A DNA stretch of 64,000 nt from Cupriavidus cauae (GCF_008632125.1 NZ_VWRN01000068.1:1-64000); one strand, 5' to 3'; shown: positions 1-10,000, numbered from the stretch's first letter. The notes: generated by a model from the sequence alone, not told the origin. Numbers and translations: made by a program.

Positions 1-1108
1 CCGGGTCGGCGGCCAGCGCATCGATCGCCGCGGCAAGCGCGAGGCCGTCGCCCGGCGCGACCACGCGCCCGCAGCGCGCCGCCAGCCGGGCCAGCTCGGT
101 GCCGGGATGCGCGGTCGCAATGACCGGCCGGCCGCTGGCCAGCATGCCCGCCAGCTTCGACGGCAGCACCAGGTCGGCGGCATCGGCGCGCTGCGGCAGC
201 AGATGCAGATCGGCGGCGGCCAGCAGCGCGGGAAAGCGCGAGGCCGGCTGCAGCGGCAGGAAACGGACCTGCGGCAGCCCGGCGCACGCCTGCTCGAGCG
301 CGGCACGGCCCGCGCCGTCCCCGCACAGCACGAACCAGATGTCTGGCCGGTCGCGCAACTGGCGCGCGGCCGCGGCCAACACTTCCAGTCCCTGCTTGTT
401 GCCCATGTTGCCGGAGTACAGGGCTACCGTGGCATCGGGCGCAATGCCCAGCCGACGCCGATAGAGACTGCCGCGGCCGGGCTGGATCGCGCGCAGGTCG
501 ACCCAGTTCGGAATCAGTTGCGTGCGTGCGGCCGGCGCGCCCTTGTCGCGCGCCAGCCGCAGCATTGCCTCGGAGATCGTCGATACGCGGTCGAAACCGG
601 CCATCGCATGACGCTCCAGCCCATAGGCGAGCCTGCGCAGCAACGGCTGCTTCAGCAGTCCGAGCGCGAAGGCGGCATCGACCTCGTAGTCCTGCACATG
701 CAGCCAGGTCTTCGCACCGGTCCAGCGGCCGAGCAGCAGCGCGGCGGGGCTGCACAGCAGCGGCGGCTCGACCACCATCACCACGTCCGGACGCCAGCGC
801 CATTGCGCCAGCAGGCAAGGCAGGCTGCTCAGCGCGAAGCTGGCCAGATGCAGCACGCGCTTGAGGCCAGACGGCCGGCGCGGCACCCAGATCGGCGCGC
901 GCCATACCTGCACGCCGTCGTGTTGCTCGCGCCGGTATTGCCAGGCGCGGTAGCCGGCGCCGACACGCCAGGCCGGATAGTAGGGCGGGGCCGTGACGAC
1001 GCGCACCTGGTGGCCGCGCGCGGCGAACCAGCGAGCCTGTTCGCCTGTGTACTTGCCGATGCCGGTCAGCTCGGGAGCGTAATTGAGGCAGTACAGCAGG
1101 ATCTTCAT
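1..1108 (-). CDS. wcaI: WcaI-like glycosyltransferase family 4 (3' end off the window)
   Basis: Transfers a sugar to the growing lipid-linked repeat unit at the cytoplasmic face of the inner membrane; the closest family I recognise is WcaI of colanic acid synthesis. The protein opens MKILLYCLNYAPELTGIGKY, the typical WcaI N-terminus, followed by VVTAPPYYPAW. It ends in a GT4-like C-terminal half with YSGNMGNKQG and DLHLLPQ segments and LPSKLAGMLASGRPVIAT. About 369 codons are visible; the family is about 405-412 residues, so only some 40 residues are lost beyond position 1. The ATG lies 19 bases after the fcl stop, so the two are co-transcribed. Donor and acceptor cannot be read from sequence. 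Confidence 0.85.
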   Translation of the reverse strand, partial: MKILLYCLNYAPELTGIGKYTGEQARWFAARGHQVRVVTAPPYYPAWRVGAGYRAWQYRREQHDGVQVWRAPIWVPRRPSGLKRVLHLASFALSSLPCLLAQWRWRPDVVMVVEPPLLCSPAALLLGRWTGAKTWLHVQDYEVDAAFALGLLKQPLLRRLAYGLERHAMAGFDRVSTISEAMLRLARDKGAPAARTQLIPNWVDLRAIQPGRGSLYRRRLGIAPDATVALYSGNMGNKQGLEVLAAAARQLRDRPDIWFVLCGDGAGRAALEQACAGLPQVRFLPLQPASRFPALLAAADLHLLPQRADAADLVLPSKLAGMLASGRPVIATAHPGTELARLAARCGRVVAPGDGLALAAAIDALAADP

Positions 1109-1127
1109 CGGCGGGACCTGCGCGGGC

Positions 1128-2129
1128 TCAGCGCAGCGCGACCAGCCGCGGCTGGCGCCGCGGCGGGCTCTCCAGGCGGCCGCTTTGCAGCGCGTCGCGA
1201 TAGGCCAGCCGCAGTCCGTCGACCAGCGACACGGTCGGCTTCCAGCCGGTCGCCTCGATCCGGCGCGAGTTCAGCCGCTTGCGCGGCGTGCCGTCGGGTT
1301 TGCTGGTGTCGAAGCGGATCGCGCCGCGAAAGCCCACGGTGTCGGCGATCAGCTCGGCCAGCACGCGGATGCTGACCTCGTCGGGGCTGCCCACATTGAA
1401 GAAACCCGGCGCGCCGGCGTGGTTGCGATATTCCTGCTGCGGCAGCGCCATCAGGTGCACGCAGGCCTGGCCGAGATCGTCGGCGTAGAGGAATTCGCGC
1501 AGCGGCGTGCCGGTGCCCCACACCACCACCTCGCTGGCGCCGCTCTGCTTGGCCTCGTGGAAGCGCCGCAGCAGGCCGGGTATCACATGGCTGTTCTCCG
1601 GGTGGTAGTTGTCGCCGGGGCCGTACAGATTGGTGGGCATCGCGCAGCGGAAGTCGGTGCCGTATTGCCGGTTGTAGCTCTCGCACAGCTTGATGCCGGC
1701 GATCTTGGCGATGGCATACGGCGCGTTGGTCGGCTCCAGCGCGCCGGTGAGCAGCGCCGCCTCGTCGATCGGCTGCGTGGCGAAGGCCGGATAGATGCAG
1801 CTCGAACCGAGGAACAGCAGCCGCTTGACGCCCGAGCGCCACGATTCATGAACGACGTTGGCCGCGATCAGCAGGTTCTGCTGGATGAACTCGGCCGGAT
1901 AGGTGTTGTTGGCATGGATGCCGCCGACACGTGCGGCGGCCAGGTAGACCTGGTCGATGCGCTGCTCGGCGAAGAAGGCGCGTACCCTGGCCTGGTCGCA
2001 CAGGTCCAGTTCGGCATGCGTGCGGGTGATCACGGTGATGTCGGGACGCGCGCCGAGCGCGCGCACGATGGCGCCGCCGACCATGCCGCGATGGCCGGCA
2101 ACGAAGATGCGTTGTGGAGGCTGATTCAT
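1128..2129 (-). CDS. fcl: GDP-L-fucose synthase
   Basis: Epimerises and reduces GDP-4-keto-6-deoxy-mannose to GDP-L-fucose with NADPH in the cytoplasm; it is the step after Gmd, which is encoded at 6792-8018. The 333-residue product matches the family (about 320). It shows the Rossmann glycine motif GHRGMVGG (residues 12-19), the SSCIYP motif (109-114) holding the catalytic serine, and the YAIAK Tyr/Lys pair (Y138, K142). The reading frame stays open upstream to 2408, but [12 protein letters not shown] at 2129 is the natural N-terminus. It heads a unit with wcaI and is divergent from the Wzy-like gene at 2441. Confidence 0.93.
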   Translation of the reverse strand: MNQPPQRIFVAGHRGMVGGAIVRALGARPDITVITRTHAELDLCDQARVRAFFAEQRIDQVYLAAARVGGIHANNTYPAEFIQQNLLIAANVVHESWRSGVKRLLFLGSSCIYPAFATQPIDEAALLTGALEPTNAPYAIAKIAGIKLCESYNRQYGTDFRCAMPTNLYGPGDNYHPENSHVIPGLLRRFHEAKQSGASEVVVWGTGTPLREFLYADDLGQACVHLMALPQQEYRNHAGAPGFFNVGSPDEVSIRVLAELIADTVGFRGAIRFDTSKPDGTPRKRLNSRRIEATGWKPTVSLVDGLRLAYRDALQSGRLESPPRRQPRLVALR

Positions 2130-2440
2130 GGCTGTGACACTGACTGTGGATCGGCGAAGTGGGCCACCGGCGTGGCGGTCGGGCGAGGATCGGGAACGCC
2201 GGGCTGCACCCGGAAGGGCGTGCACTGGACGGACTCTAGCGCGCGATCCCGCTCCCGACTGTGGGCTTGCGCACATTGGCGCGGGGCGGCTCGAACCGGT
2301 GTGCGCCATCGAACGGAAAACATGCTTACCCCCCGGCATCGTGCGGCCATGCGGGTCCGTGGGCTCGCGGGTCCGGATGTCCGGTTCCGCCCTGGTCCCG
2401 CACGGCATACCCGCTCACCGACTCAGAAGGCGGTCAGACC
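2130..2440. other. divergent intergenic region fcl / Wzy-like gene
   Basis: This 311-base gap must hold promoters for both the leftward fcl-wcaI unit and the rightward polysaccharide unit. I looked for a JUMPStart/ops element and for paired -35/-10 boxes and found no convincing match. The stretch 2310-2322 (GAACGGAAAACAT) is the only locally A-rich part. Nothing else is recognised. Confidence 0.4.
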
Positions 2441-3712
2441 ATGCAAACCACCTCGACCCTGCCGATCGGCGCGCGCACCAGCCACGCCGCCCTGCTGCTG
2501 TACCTCGGGCTCGGCGCACTGTGTGCGATCAAGCTCAATGTGATCGGCGAAGTGTACGTCGGCGAATTCATCGCGGCGGCATACGGCCTGGCGATGCTGT
2601 CGACGCTGCGGATCGAGCGCGGCTATGCCACCTTCCTCGGCCTGACATTGATGTGGGCGTTCGCCCAGGCGCTGTCGGACCTGTCCAACAGCACGCCGCT
2701 GACCAGTTCGATCAAAGGCGTGCTGGCGCCGGGCGTGTTCTTCCTGACGGTGTTCGCGATCGGCACGCACTTCAGCCAGGGCAGTCCGAAGCGGATCTGG
2801 TATTTCCTGATCGGCGCCGCGCTCAGCGAGATCTTCAACGTGAGCCGGGCCCCGACCGAGGAGATGCTGTACAACCCCTGGAAGTGGGGTTATGCGACGC
2901 CGGTGCTGATGCTGCTGCTGTGCTATCTGGCGCTGGCACGCGCCGGCGCGCTGCGCATCGCGCTGTGCATCCTGGCCTATTGCGCCGTGTCCGCGGCGTT
3001 CGACTTCCGCAGCGCGGCGGGGCTGCCGCTGCTGGCGCTGGTGATCTACCTGCTGCGCCGCAGCGCCGTGGTTGCGTGGGTGCGCAGCCTGACCAATGCG
3101 CGCGGCGGCATTCCCTTGCTGTTCGGCGTACTGGTGCTGGTGATCGCGGCGCTCAACGCGCTGTTCTCGATGGTCTTCGCGCATGCCGGCGAGTTCGGCT
3201 TCCTCACTCCCGAAGCCGCGCACAAATACACCGTGCAGGCCACCAGCGAGCTCGGCATCCTGTTCGGCGGCCGCTCGGAGATCCTGATCTCGATGCGCGC
3301 CTTCCTCGATGCGCCGCTGCTCGGCCATGGCTCGTGGGCGATCGACCGCAACGGCTACCAGGACGCCTACAGCGTGATGGTCTACCAGATGGGGGCCGCG
3401 CTCGACGACAAGATCGTCGTCACCGACGACACGCTGATACCCGCCCACTCCTTCCTGATGGGCGCGCTGATCTGGAGCGGCCTCGTCGGCGGCCTCTACT
3501 GGATCTGCATGCTGGCCCGCACGCTGTGGTTGTTCGTGCGCAATATTCCCACGCTGCCGATCTTCTTCTATGTCGGCACCGCGCAGTTCGTCTGGGACGT
3601 GTTCTTCTCGCCGTTCTCGGCGGACCACCGCTGGGAGTCCGCGCTGTTCCTCGGCATGCTGTTCGCCTGGCACCATGCCTCCCGCAATCGCCAGCTGCGG
3701 AGCGTGCAATGA
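2441..3712 (+). CDS. O-antigen polymerase/ligase-like (Wzy/WcaD-type) membrane protein
   Basis: A 423-residue polytopic inner-membrane protein with about ten hydrophobic segments and a longer hydrophilic loop (about residues 250-330, between the AHAGEFGFLTPEAA and MGALIWSGLVGG stretches). This is the shape of Wzy polymerases and O-antigen ligases. In this cluster it most likely joins repeat units into the exopolysaccharide in the periplasm, as WcaD does for colanic acid. Primary sequence in this family is poorly conserved, so polymerase versus ligase is inferred from context only. The start MQTTSTLPIG at 2441 was preferred over upstream in-frame codons because it begins just before the first membrane span. 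It overlaps the next gene by 4 bases (ATGA). Confidence 0.72.
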   Translation: MQTTSTLPIGARTSHAALLLYLGLGALCAIKLNVIGEVYVGEFIAAAYGLAMLSTLRIERGYATFLGLTLMWAFAQALSDLSNSTPLTSSIKGVLAPGVFFLTVFAIGTHFSQGSPKRIWYFLIGAALSEIFNVSRAPTEEMLYNPWKWGYATPVLMLLLCYLALARAGALRIALCILAYCAVSAAFDFRSAAGLPLLALVIYLLRRSAVVAWVRSLTNARGGIPLLFGVLVLVIAALNALFSMVFAHAGEFGFLTPEAAHKYTVQATSELGILFGGRSEILISMRAFLDAPLLGHGSWAIDRNGYQDAYSVMVYQMGAALDDKIVVTDDTLIPAHSFLMGALIWSGLVGGLYWICMLARTLWLFVRNIPTLPIFFYVGTAQFVWDVFFSPFSADHRWESALFLGMLFAWHHASRNRQLRSVQ

Positions 3713-4512
3713 AATTCAGCGTGGTGACGGTCTCGTTCAACCAGGCGCGGTATCTGGAGCAGGCGATCCGTTCGGTCACGGGCCAGCGCGGTTGCGAGAT
3801 CGAATACATCGTGGTCGATCCGGGCTCGACCGATGGCAGCCGCGACATCATCGCGCGCCATGCCAGGTCGATCGACCATTGCATCCTCGAGCCCGACAAC
3901 GGCCCCGCCGACGGCCTGAACAAGGGCTTCGCGGCGGCGACGGGGGAGATCTTCTGCTACCTGAACTCCGACGACCTGTTCCTGCCAGAGGCGTTCGCCA
4001 AGGTGGCCGCCTACTTCCGCCGCTATCCGTCGTCCGACGTGATCTGCGGCAACGGCTACGTGATCGACGGCGAGGGCGCACTGGTGCGGCGCGTGTACTC
4101 CGACCGCTTCGGCCTGCGGCGCGCCGCCTATGGCGCCAGCATTGCGATCCAGCCGTCGACCTTCTTTCGCGCCGAGACCTATCGCGCGGTCGGCGGCTTC
4201 AATGTCGAGAACCGCTCGAACTGGGACGGCGAACTGGTGGTCGACATGGCGCTGGCCGGAGCCACCTTCCGCAATGTGCCCGACTTTCTCAGCTGCTACC
4301 GCGTCTACGCCGAGTCGATCACCGGCTCGGCGCGGATGGCCGAGGCGCACCGGCAGTTCGAGCAGCGCATGTTCCGCAAGATTCTGGGGCGCGATCGCCG
4401 CCGCTACGACGATCTGGCGTCGGCCTGGTTCCGCGTGACCAAGCATCTGGCCAATCCGCGCGCCGCCTATGAGCGCGTGGTACGCGGCCCCGTGTTCGGG
4501 AGGCAGTCATGA
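3709..4512 (+). CDS. glycosyltransferase family 2
   Basis: A 267-residue inverting GT-A glycosyltransferase that acts in the cytoplasm on the repeat unit. The N-terminus MKFSVVTVSFNQARYLEQAI is the standard GT2 opening. VDPGSTDGS (residues 36-44) forms the nucleotide pocket, and NSDD (86-89) supplies the DxD-type metal ligand. GFNVENRSNWDGELVVDMAL fits the acceptor-side ED region. It resembles WcaE/WcaA-type enzymes of colanic acid clusters, but I cannot assign the sugar. The start codon overlaps the stop of the Wzy-like gene (ATGA), and its own stop overlaps the acyltransferase start, so the three are translationally coupled. Confidence 0.88.
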   Translation: MKFSVVTVSFNQARYLEQAIRSVTGQRGCEIEYIVVDPGSTDGSRDIIARHARSIDHCILEPDNGPADGLNKGFAAATGEIFCYLNSDDLFLPEAFAKVAAYFRRYPSSDVICGNGYVIDGEGALVRRVYSDRFGLRRAAYGASIAIQPSTFFRAETYRAVGGFNVENRSNWDGELVVDMALAGATFRNVPDFLSCYRVYAESITGSARMAEAHRQFEQRMFRKILGRDRRRYDDLASAWFRVTKHLANPRAAYERVVRGPVFGRQS

Positions 4513-5183
4513 TCCGGAAAGTGCTGGCGGCCGTCTCGATCGGCCTGCCGTGGCCGCTGCGGCGGCGGCTGCTGAACCGCTTCTGCGGCGCGCGCATCGA
4601 TCCGAGCGCGCGCATCGGCTGGTCGCTGGTGCTGTGCGACGAACTCGAGATGGGGCCGCACTCGCACATCGCCCACCTGACGCTGGTCAAGGGCATCCGC
4701 CGGCTGAGCCTGGGCGAGCATGCCATTCTCGGCAGCCTGAACTGGGTGTCGGGATTCCCGCAAGGGCTGACCGATTCGCCGCATTTTCGCGATGCCGCCG
4801 ACCGCGACCCGGCACTGGTGATCGGGCGGCATGCCGCGATCACCTCCCGCCATATCCTCGATTGCACCGACACCATCACGGTCGGTGCGTATTCGACGGT
4901 GGCGGGCTATCGCAGCCAGATCCTGACGCACAGCGTGTCGATCCGCGAATCGCGCCAGCGCTGCGCGCCGGTGACGATCGGCGCCTACTGCTTCGTCGGC
5001 ACCGGCTCGATCCTGCTGCCCGGCGCGGCACTGCCCGACTACAGCGTGCTGGCCGCCGGCGCAGTGCTGAACCGCAGCATGGCGGCGCCACACATGCTGT
5101 ACGGCGGCTGCCCGGCGAAGGCGGTGCAGGAACTGCCCGAGGACCTGGCTTATTTCCGGCGCGAGGAAGGGTATATCGTCTGA
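4509..5183 (+). CDS. left-handed beta-helix (hexapeptide) acyltransferase, WcaF/WcaB-like
   Basis: A 224-residue protein that probably acetylates a sugar of the exopolysaccharide using acetyl-CoA. Hexapeptide repeats typical of the LbH fold are visible: IDPSARIGWSLVL, LSLGEHAILGSLN, VTIGAYCFVGTGSILLPGAAL and YSVLAAGAVL, then the common ending YGGCPAKAV. The first 25 residues are hydrophobic and basic (VLAAVSIGLPWPLRRRLL), so membrane association is possible. It is the last gene of the rightward unit and overlaps the GT2 stop by 4 bases. WcaF-type enzymes are nearer 180 residues, so the exact colanic-acid ortholog is uncertain. Confidence 0.8.
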   Translation: MIRKVLAAVSIGLPWPLRRRLLNRFCGARIDPSARIGWSLVLCDELEMGPHSHIAHLTLVKGIRRLSLGEHAILGSLNWVSGFPQGLTDSPHFRDAADRDPALVIGRHAAITSRHILDCTDTITVGAYSTVAGYRSQILTHSVSIRESRQRCAPVTIGAYCFVGTGSILLPGAALPDYSVLAAGAVLNRSMAAPHMLYGGCPAKAVQELPEDLAYFRREEGYIV

Positions 5184-5341
5184 CGGTGCGCACGGCGCCC
5201 GATGTCAGATGCGTCGTCTCCGCGCCCGCGGGGGACCCGGCGGCTCGCGAAGACGCCCGATTCTCCGCATCCGCCGCGCATCCGCCGCCTGCATCCGCCG
5301 CCCGCATCCGCCGCAATGACAGCCAACGAGGGGATGATCCT

Positions 5342-5389
5342 TTCAGGGCTTGACCGGTTCAGAGCTTGACCGGTTCAGGGCTTGGCCAG
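5342..5389. repeat. 16-bp x 3 tandem repeat over the wzx stop codon
   Basis: Three consecutive copies of TTCAGGGCTTGACCGG at 5342, 5358 and 5374; copy 2 has one change and copy 3 two. The stop codon of the leftward flippase gene (5375-5377) lies in copy 3, so the final codons plus stop have been duplicated twice downstream. Each extra copy contains another in-phase-looking TGA. Confidence 0.9.
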
Positions 5390-6679
5390 CACCCCGGCCA
5401 ATCCGTGCCGAGCGAAACCGTGTATCAGCGGCAGCAGCGCCAGCAGGATCAGCAGCTCGGTGGCAAGCACGCCGAACGACACCGCCGCCTGGCCCAGCAG
5501 CTTGCCGCCCGCCACCGCGATCAGCAGACCGGCGGCGTTCGCGGCCAGATACACCAGCGACAGCCGTGCGTGGTTGTTGGTCGAGGTCACCATCACCGAT
5601 GCCGTATGCCACAGCGAATTGACCACCGCGGCGGCCAGCAGCCAGCTGTAGTCGGGATGGATCGGCGCGATCTTGCCATGCGTCCACAGCTGGCAGATCC
5701 ATTCACCGGCGATATACAGGAACACGCCGCAGGCACCAGCCAATCCCACCGAGGCGCTGAGCGCATGACGGAACAGGGCGCGCAGCGCGCGCGCGTTGCG
5801 CTGGCCATAGAGCCGGCCGATCTCGGGAGACAGCGACTGGCTGATCAGCTGGCCCAGCTGGTAGGGGATGCGCGAGAGCGTGCGCATCGCGCTGAAGTAG
5901 GCGACGAAGGCGGGACCGAAGACAAAGCCCGCGCACAGCACCATGCCCTGCATATTGAGGGCGTTGCCGATCGGGAAGGCATTGAGCGCCAGCGCGGGCA
6001 GCAGCATCTCGCGCAGTTCGGCTCGCGAAAACGCCGATACGCCGGCGCGCGCCCATGCGGCCAGGCGCACCATCCGCACATACGTCACCACCACCAGCAG
6101 TACCCGCACAATGGCCAGCAGCGTCAGCAGCAGCAGGAAGCCGCCATCGAACAGCAGCACGCCGGCGGCGAGCGCGACGAATTCGAGCAGCCGGAACAGG
6201 TTCAACCACATGATGGCCTCGGCGTAGCGCCCCACGCTGTAGAACACGCCGTGCGACAGCAGTGCAAACATGTAGCCGACCACGTAGATCGCGATCATCA
6301 GCATCGCCAGCACCGCCGCGCCGCCGGCCAGGCCGGTCCATCCCTCGATCGCGTCGCCGAAGGCGGCGCCGGCCAGCATCGCCATCCCGCCCAGCACGGC
6401 GCCGATCGACAGCAGCAGCACCAGCGTCGACTGGTAGCACACCACGGCGGCGCGCTGGTTGCCCGCGGCGATGCTCATATTGATGCGATTGACCGCCACG
6501 CCGGTGAAGCCCAGGTCGGCGAGCCCCAGATAGACCGGTACCGCAATGACCATCAGCCAGGTGCCGTAGCGCTCGGGACCCCAGGCCGCCAGAAACAGCG
6601 GCACGCTGAGCAGCTGGGTCACGATGGTGACCACCTGCCCCAGGGCGTTCGCGCCGATGCCGCGCAATATCCGCTCCAC
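5375..6679 (-). CDS. wzx: polysaccharide flippase (Wzx/MOP superfamily)
   Basis: A 434-residue integral membrane protein with about 12 hydrophobic helices that should flip the lipid-linked repeat unit across the inner membrane. The opening LRGIGANALGQVVTIVTQLL and the LFLAAWGPERYGTWLMVIAVPVY segment are typical of the O-antigen/teichoic exporters of the MOP superfamily. The best start is GTG at 6679, because AAGGAAGAG stands about 7 bases upstream. An earlier ATG at 6769 would add a basic, non-family 30-residue leader. It follows gmd on the same strand with a gap of about 110 bases. Its stop lies in a 16-bp tandem repeat. Confidence 0.83.
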   Translation of the reverse strand: MERILRGIGANALGQVVTIVTQLLSVPLFLAAWGPERYGTWLMVIAVPVYLGLADLGFTGVAVNRINMSIAAGNQRAAVVCYQSTLVLLLSIGAVLGGMAMLAGAAFGDAIEGWTGLAGGAAVLAMLMIAIYVVGYMFALLSHGVFYSVGRYAEAIMWLNLFRLLEFVALAAGVLLFDGGFLLLLTLLAIVRVLLVVVTYVRMVRLAAWARAGVSAFSRAELREMLLPALALNAFPIGNALNMQGMVLCAGFVFGPAFVAYFSAMRTLSRIPYQLGQLISQSLSPEIGRLYGQRNARALRALFRHALSASVGLAGACGVFLYIAGEWICQLWTHGKIAPIHPDYSWLLAAAVVNSLWHTASVMVTSTNNHARLSLVYLAANAAGLLIAVAGGKLLGQAAVSFGVLATELLILLALLPLIHGFARHGLAGVLAKP

Positions 6680-6791
6680 GCTTGCCTCTTCCTTTGCGCG
6701 GCCCGGGCGCCGCCGAAGCAGGCCCGGGCCGCCATTCATGCGCCGGCGCGCCGGCGCGCACCGCCGCACTTACGCGGTTGCCATCACCCCG

Positions 6792-8018
6792 TCATTCGTG
6801 GTGATCGTAGGCGCGGAAGCCCGCCAGCTTGCACAGGGCGTCGCGCCGTGCCGCCGCGTAGTCGGCACCGATCATCTCGCGCACCAGTTCGTCGAAGCTG
6901 GTGGTCGGCGACCAGCCCAGCCGCTCGCGCGCCCGGGTGGGGTCCCCCAGCAGCGTGTCGACCTCGGTCGGGCGGAAGTAGCGCGGATCCACCCGCACGA
7001 TCACGTCGCCGATCTTGCGCCCGGGCGCCAGCTGCTGGCGGCTGTTGTCGATCGCGGCGATCACGCCGATCTCGTCGACCCCGCTGCCTTCGAAACGCAC
7101 CGTGATGCCCAGTTCGGCGGCGGCCCGCTGCACGAACTCGCGCACGCTGTGCTGCTCGCCGGTGGCGATGACGAAGTCCTCGGGCTGCGCCTGCTGCAGC
7201 ATCATCCATTGCATCTGCACGTAGTCGCGCGCATGGCCCCAGTCGCGCAGCGAGGACAGATTGCCCAGATGCAGCGTGTCCTGCAGGCCGAGCGCGATCC
7301 GCGCGATGGCGCGCGTGATCTTGCGCGTCACGAAGGTCTCGCCGCGCAACGGGCTCTCGTGGTTGAACAGGATGCCGTTGCAGGCGTACATGCCATACGC
7401 CTCGCGGTAGTTCACCGTGATCCAGTACGCGTAGAGCTTGGCGGCCGCATACGGGCTGCGCGGATAGAACGGCGTGGTTTCCTTCTGCGGAATCTCCTGC
7501 ACCAGGCCGTACAGCTCCGAGGTCGACGCCTGGTAGAAGCGCGTGGTCTTTTCCAGGCCGAGGATGCGGATGGCTTCGAGCAGCCGCAGCGTACCGAGCG
7601 CATCGGTGTTCGCGGTGTATTCCGGCTCCTCGAACGACACCTGCACGTGGCTTTGCGCCGCCAGGTTGTAGATCTCGTCGGGCTGCGATTGCTGCACCAC
7701 GCGCACCATGCTGGCGGTATCGGTCATGTCGCCGTGGTGCAGGAACAGGCGGCGGTCGGGGGCCTGCGGGTCCTGGTACAGATGGTCGATCCGCTCGGTA
7801 TTGAACAGCGAGCTGCGGCGCTTGATGCCATGGACCTCGTAGCCCTTTGCCAGCAGCAGCTCGCACAGATAGGCACCGTCCTGGCCGGTGATGCCGGTGA
7901 TCAGCGCACGCTTGCGGCGTGCCCCGCTGCCGGCCGACGCCTCGTCGTGCTGCCGCGGCTGGAGTTCGAGATCGCCGGCCGCGAGCGGGCCGAGCGGTTG
8001 CAGGTCAAGTGCGCCCAT
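6792..8018 (-). CDS. gmd: GDP-mannose 4,6-dehydratase
   Basis: Converts GDP-D-mannose to GDP-4-keto-6-deoxy-D-mannose in the cytoplasm, the first committed step toward GDP-fucose. The short-chain dehydrogenase signature is complete: GITGQDG (residues 42-48) for NADP, STSELYG (165-171) with the catalytic Thr and Glu, and [10 protein letters not shown] (Y190, K194). The chosen ATG at 8018 lies inside the last codons of manC (14-base overlap). This gives 408 residues, with a 35-residue N-terminal extension before [13 protein letters not shown] that most family members lack. No better start codon was found nearer the conserved block. Confidence 0.94.
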   Translation of the reverse strand: MGALDLQPLGPLAAGDLELQPRQHDEASAGSGARRKRALITGITGQDGAYLCELLLAKGYEVHGIKRRSSLFNTERIDHLYQDPQAPDRRLFLHHGDMTDTASMVRVVQQSQPDEIYNLAAQSHVQVSFEEPEYTANTDALGTLRLLEAIRILGLEKTTRFYQASTSELYGLVQEIPQKETTPFYPRSPYAAAKLYAYWITVNYREAYGMYACNGILFNHESPLRGETFVTRKITRAIARIALGLQDTLHLGNLSSLRDWGHARDYVQMQWMMLQQAQPEDFVIATGEQHSVREFVQRAAAELGITVRFEGSGVDEIGVIAAIDNSRQQLAPGRKIGDVIVRVDPRYFRPTEVDTLLGDPTRARERLGWSPTTSFDELVREMIGADYAAARRDALCKLAGFRAYDHHE

Positions 8019-9429
8019 AAATGTCTGCCATCCTGATGATGTCGTCTTCGCCAAGGTACGAGCCGGACTGGATCTCGATCAGCTCGAGCGGGATCCGGCC
8101 GGGATTTTCTAGACTGTGGGTTTCGCCGATCGGGATATAGGTGGACTGATCCTCGGTCAGCAGGAATTCGACGTCGCCGCGGCGCACGCGCGCGGTGCCC
8201 GACACCACCACCCAGTGCTCGGCGCGGTGGTGATGCTTCTGCAGCGACAGCTTGGCGCCGGGTTTGACGCTGATGCGCTTGACCTGATAGCGCTGGCCGT
8301 GGTCGACGCTGTCGTACGAGCCCCACGGCCGGTAGACCTGTCGATGCTGCGTGGCCTCGGGGCGCCCCTGCGCGCGCAGCGCTTCGACCAGCTGCTTGAC
8401 GTCCTGCGCATGGTCCTTGTGGACGACCAGCACGACGTCGGGCGTCTCCACCACGATCACGCTGTCGAGCCCGGCCACCGCCACCATCCGATGCGAGGCG
8501 TGGACCAGGCAATCGCGCGCGCCGTGCGTGACCACGTTGCCGACCGCCGCGTTGTTGCCTTCGGTCTTCTCGGCCGCCTTCCACACCGCGTCCCACGAGC
8601 CGATATCGCTCCAGTCGGCCGCGAGCGGCGCCATGCGCCCGTCGCGCAGATGCTCCATCACCGCATAGTCGATCGAATCGGACGGGCACGCGCCGAAGGC
8701 ATCGGCATCGAGCCGGCAGAAGTCCAGATCGGATTTGCCGCGCGCCACCGCCTGTTCGGCGGCACGCAGGATGTCGGGGGCGAACTGCCGCAGCGCATCG
8801 AGATAGACCGAGGCGCGGAACAGGAACATGCCGCTGTTCCAGAAGCAATTGCCTTCGCCGAGGAAGTCGGTGGCCTGCTCCAGCGAAGGCTTCTCGACGA
8901 ATCGCTTGACCGTCATCAGCGCGCCATCGTTGGTCGGCACCGCCTTGATATAGCCGTAGCCGGTGGCCGGGAAGGTCGGCACCACGCCCAGCGTGGCAAC
9001 AGCGCCCGCCGCGGCGGCCACGCTGGCGGCGGTGACCGAGCGCGCGAACGCCGCGTGGTCGCGGACCAGATGGTCCGACGGCAGCACCAGCAGGATCGGA
9101 TCGTCGCCGCCCGACTGCGCCTTGATCGCGGCGACCGCGGCCGCCGGCGCGGTGTTGCGCGCATGCGGCTCGAGCAGGATCGCCGCCGGTTCGCAGCCGA
9201 TCTCGCGCGCCTGTTCGGCGACGACGAAGCGGTGCGCTTCATTGCTGACGAGGATGGGGGCGCCGACGCCGTCGATACCGCGCACGCGCAGCAACGTGTC
9301 CTGCAGCAAGGTATGGTCGCCAAGCAGACGCAGGAACTGCTTCGGATGGCCGTCGCGCGACAGCGGCCATAACCTCGAGCCGGTGCCGCCGCACAGCACC
9401 ACCGGTACGATTCGATTCTCGCTTGCCAT
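8005..9429 (-). CDS. manC: mannose-1-phosphate guanylyltransferase / mannose-6-phosphate isomerase
   Basis: A bifunctional 474-residue enzyme supplying GDP-mannose. The nucleotidyltransferase half begins with [14 protein letters not shown] (residues 12-25), the pyrophosphorylase signature, and has RFVEKPS further on. The C-terminal cupin half (type II isomerase) carries [20 protein letters not shown], where the histidines bind the metal. The start [10 protein letters not shown] at 9429 follows GGAGATGTC, a usable ribosome site. It is the first gene of the leftward manC-gmd-wzx unit and overlaps gmd. Usual family length is about 470-480. Confidence 0.95.
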   Translation of the reverse strand: MASENRIVPVVLCGGTGSRLWPLSRDGHPKQFLRLLGDHTLLQDTLLRVRGIDGVGAPILVSNEAHRFVVAEQAREIGCEPAAILLEPHARNTAPAAAVAAIKAQSGGDDPILLVLPSDHLVRDHAAFARSVTAASVAAAAGAVATLGVVPTFPATGYGYIKAVPTNDGALMTVKRFVEKPSLEQATDFLGEGNCFWNSGMFLFRASVYLDALRQFAPDILRAAEQAVARGKSDLDFCRLDADAFGACPSDSIDYAVMEHLRDGRMAPLAADWSDIGSWDAVWKAAEKTEGNNAAVGNVVTHGARDCLVHASHRMVAVAGLDSVIVVETPDVVLVVHKDHAQDVKQLVEALRAQGRPEATQHRQVYRPWGSYDSVDHGQRYQVKRISVKPGAKLSLQKHHHRAEHWVVVSGTARVRRGDVEFLLTEDQSTYIPIGETHSLENPGRIPLELIEIQSGSYLGEDDIIRMADIYGRT

Positions 9430-9577
9430 GACATCTCCAACCGGCCGCTGCACGCGTGCCGATGCGATTGGGTGAAACCGTCAGGGCAAGTGTATCGACC
9501 GCTGTCCCGCAGCAATGTTTGTTAGGCAACAGAGATCGACGGTCACCGTCTCGCGCCGCAGGTGGCGCAGCGATGAC

Positions 9578-9605
9578 AAAAAGGGCCGGCGCAATGGCCG
9601 GCCCT
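9578..9605 (-). terminator. rho-independent terminator of the WxxGxW operon
   Basis: Perfect 9-bp stem AGGGCCGGC / GCCGGCCCT (9582-9590 with 9597-9605) with a 6-base loop. Read on the minus strand it is followed by TTTTTGTCAT, a U-tract. It lies about 65 bases after the stop of the leftward gene at 9671. Confidence 0.85.
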
Positions 9606-9670
9606 GCGGGGCTCAAACAAAGAGAGTGGATGGGGGCGCTTCTCTCGTTCCAGCGAGACAGCGGGCGGGT

Positions 9671-10000
9671 TTATCGCACCCAGTGTCCCGGCCGCATCAC
9701 CCAGCCGTGCGGCCCGCGCACCCAGCGCTCGGGCACATAGCGGTAGCCGGGGCGGGCGCGTTCCCAATGGCCCGGTTGCCATACATAGCGCGGACCGGCG
9801 GCACGCCAGTAGCCCGGCACCCAAACCTGTCCCCGGCGTGCGGCCCGTGGCGCTTCGTAGCGCGGCGGTGGCGGCGCGTCACGGCGATAGCCATGGTCGC
9901 GATCGTAGCGATGGCCGTCATGCGCCTGGGCCGGCGACACGAGGCCGAAGGCCGAGCCGGCGGCGAGGGTGGCGAGCGCGAGAATCAGAGGGCGGGTCAT
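9671..10000 (-). CDS. secreted WxxGxW-repeat protein
   Basis: A 109-residue exported protein. A clear signal peptide (MTRPLILALATLAAGSAFGL, cleavage after AQA near residue 26) leads into a His/Asp/Arg/Pro-rich linker. Four copies of the aromatic repeat follow: VWVPGYWR, YVWQPGHWER, YRYVPERWVR and WVMRPGHWVR. These YxWxxGxW repeats define a family common in Burkholderiales. Its members are thought to sit in the periplasm or outer membrane, but the function is unknown. The start has AGGAG about 7 bases upstream. It lies 87 bases after the small His-rich lipoprotein gene on the same strand and is closed by the terminator at 9578-9605. Confidence 0.85.
   Translation of the reverse strand: MTRPLILALATLAAGSAFGLVSPAQAHDGHRYDRDHGYRRDAPPPPRYEAPRAARRGQVWVPGYWRAAGPRYVWQPGHWERARPGYRYVPERWVRGPHGWVMRPGHWVR

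Noticed and set aside
2130-2440. JUMPStart/ops leader expected before a polysaccharide operon
   Set aside because: No GGCGGTAGC-type ops core or longer JUMPStart match was found in the divergent gap.
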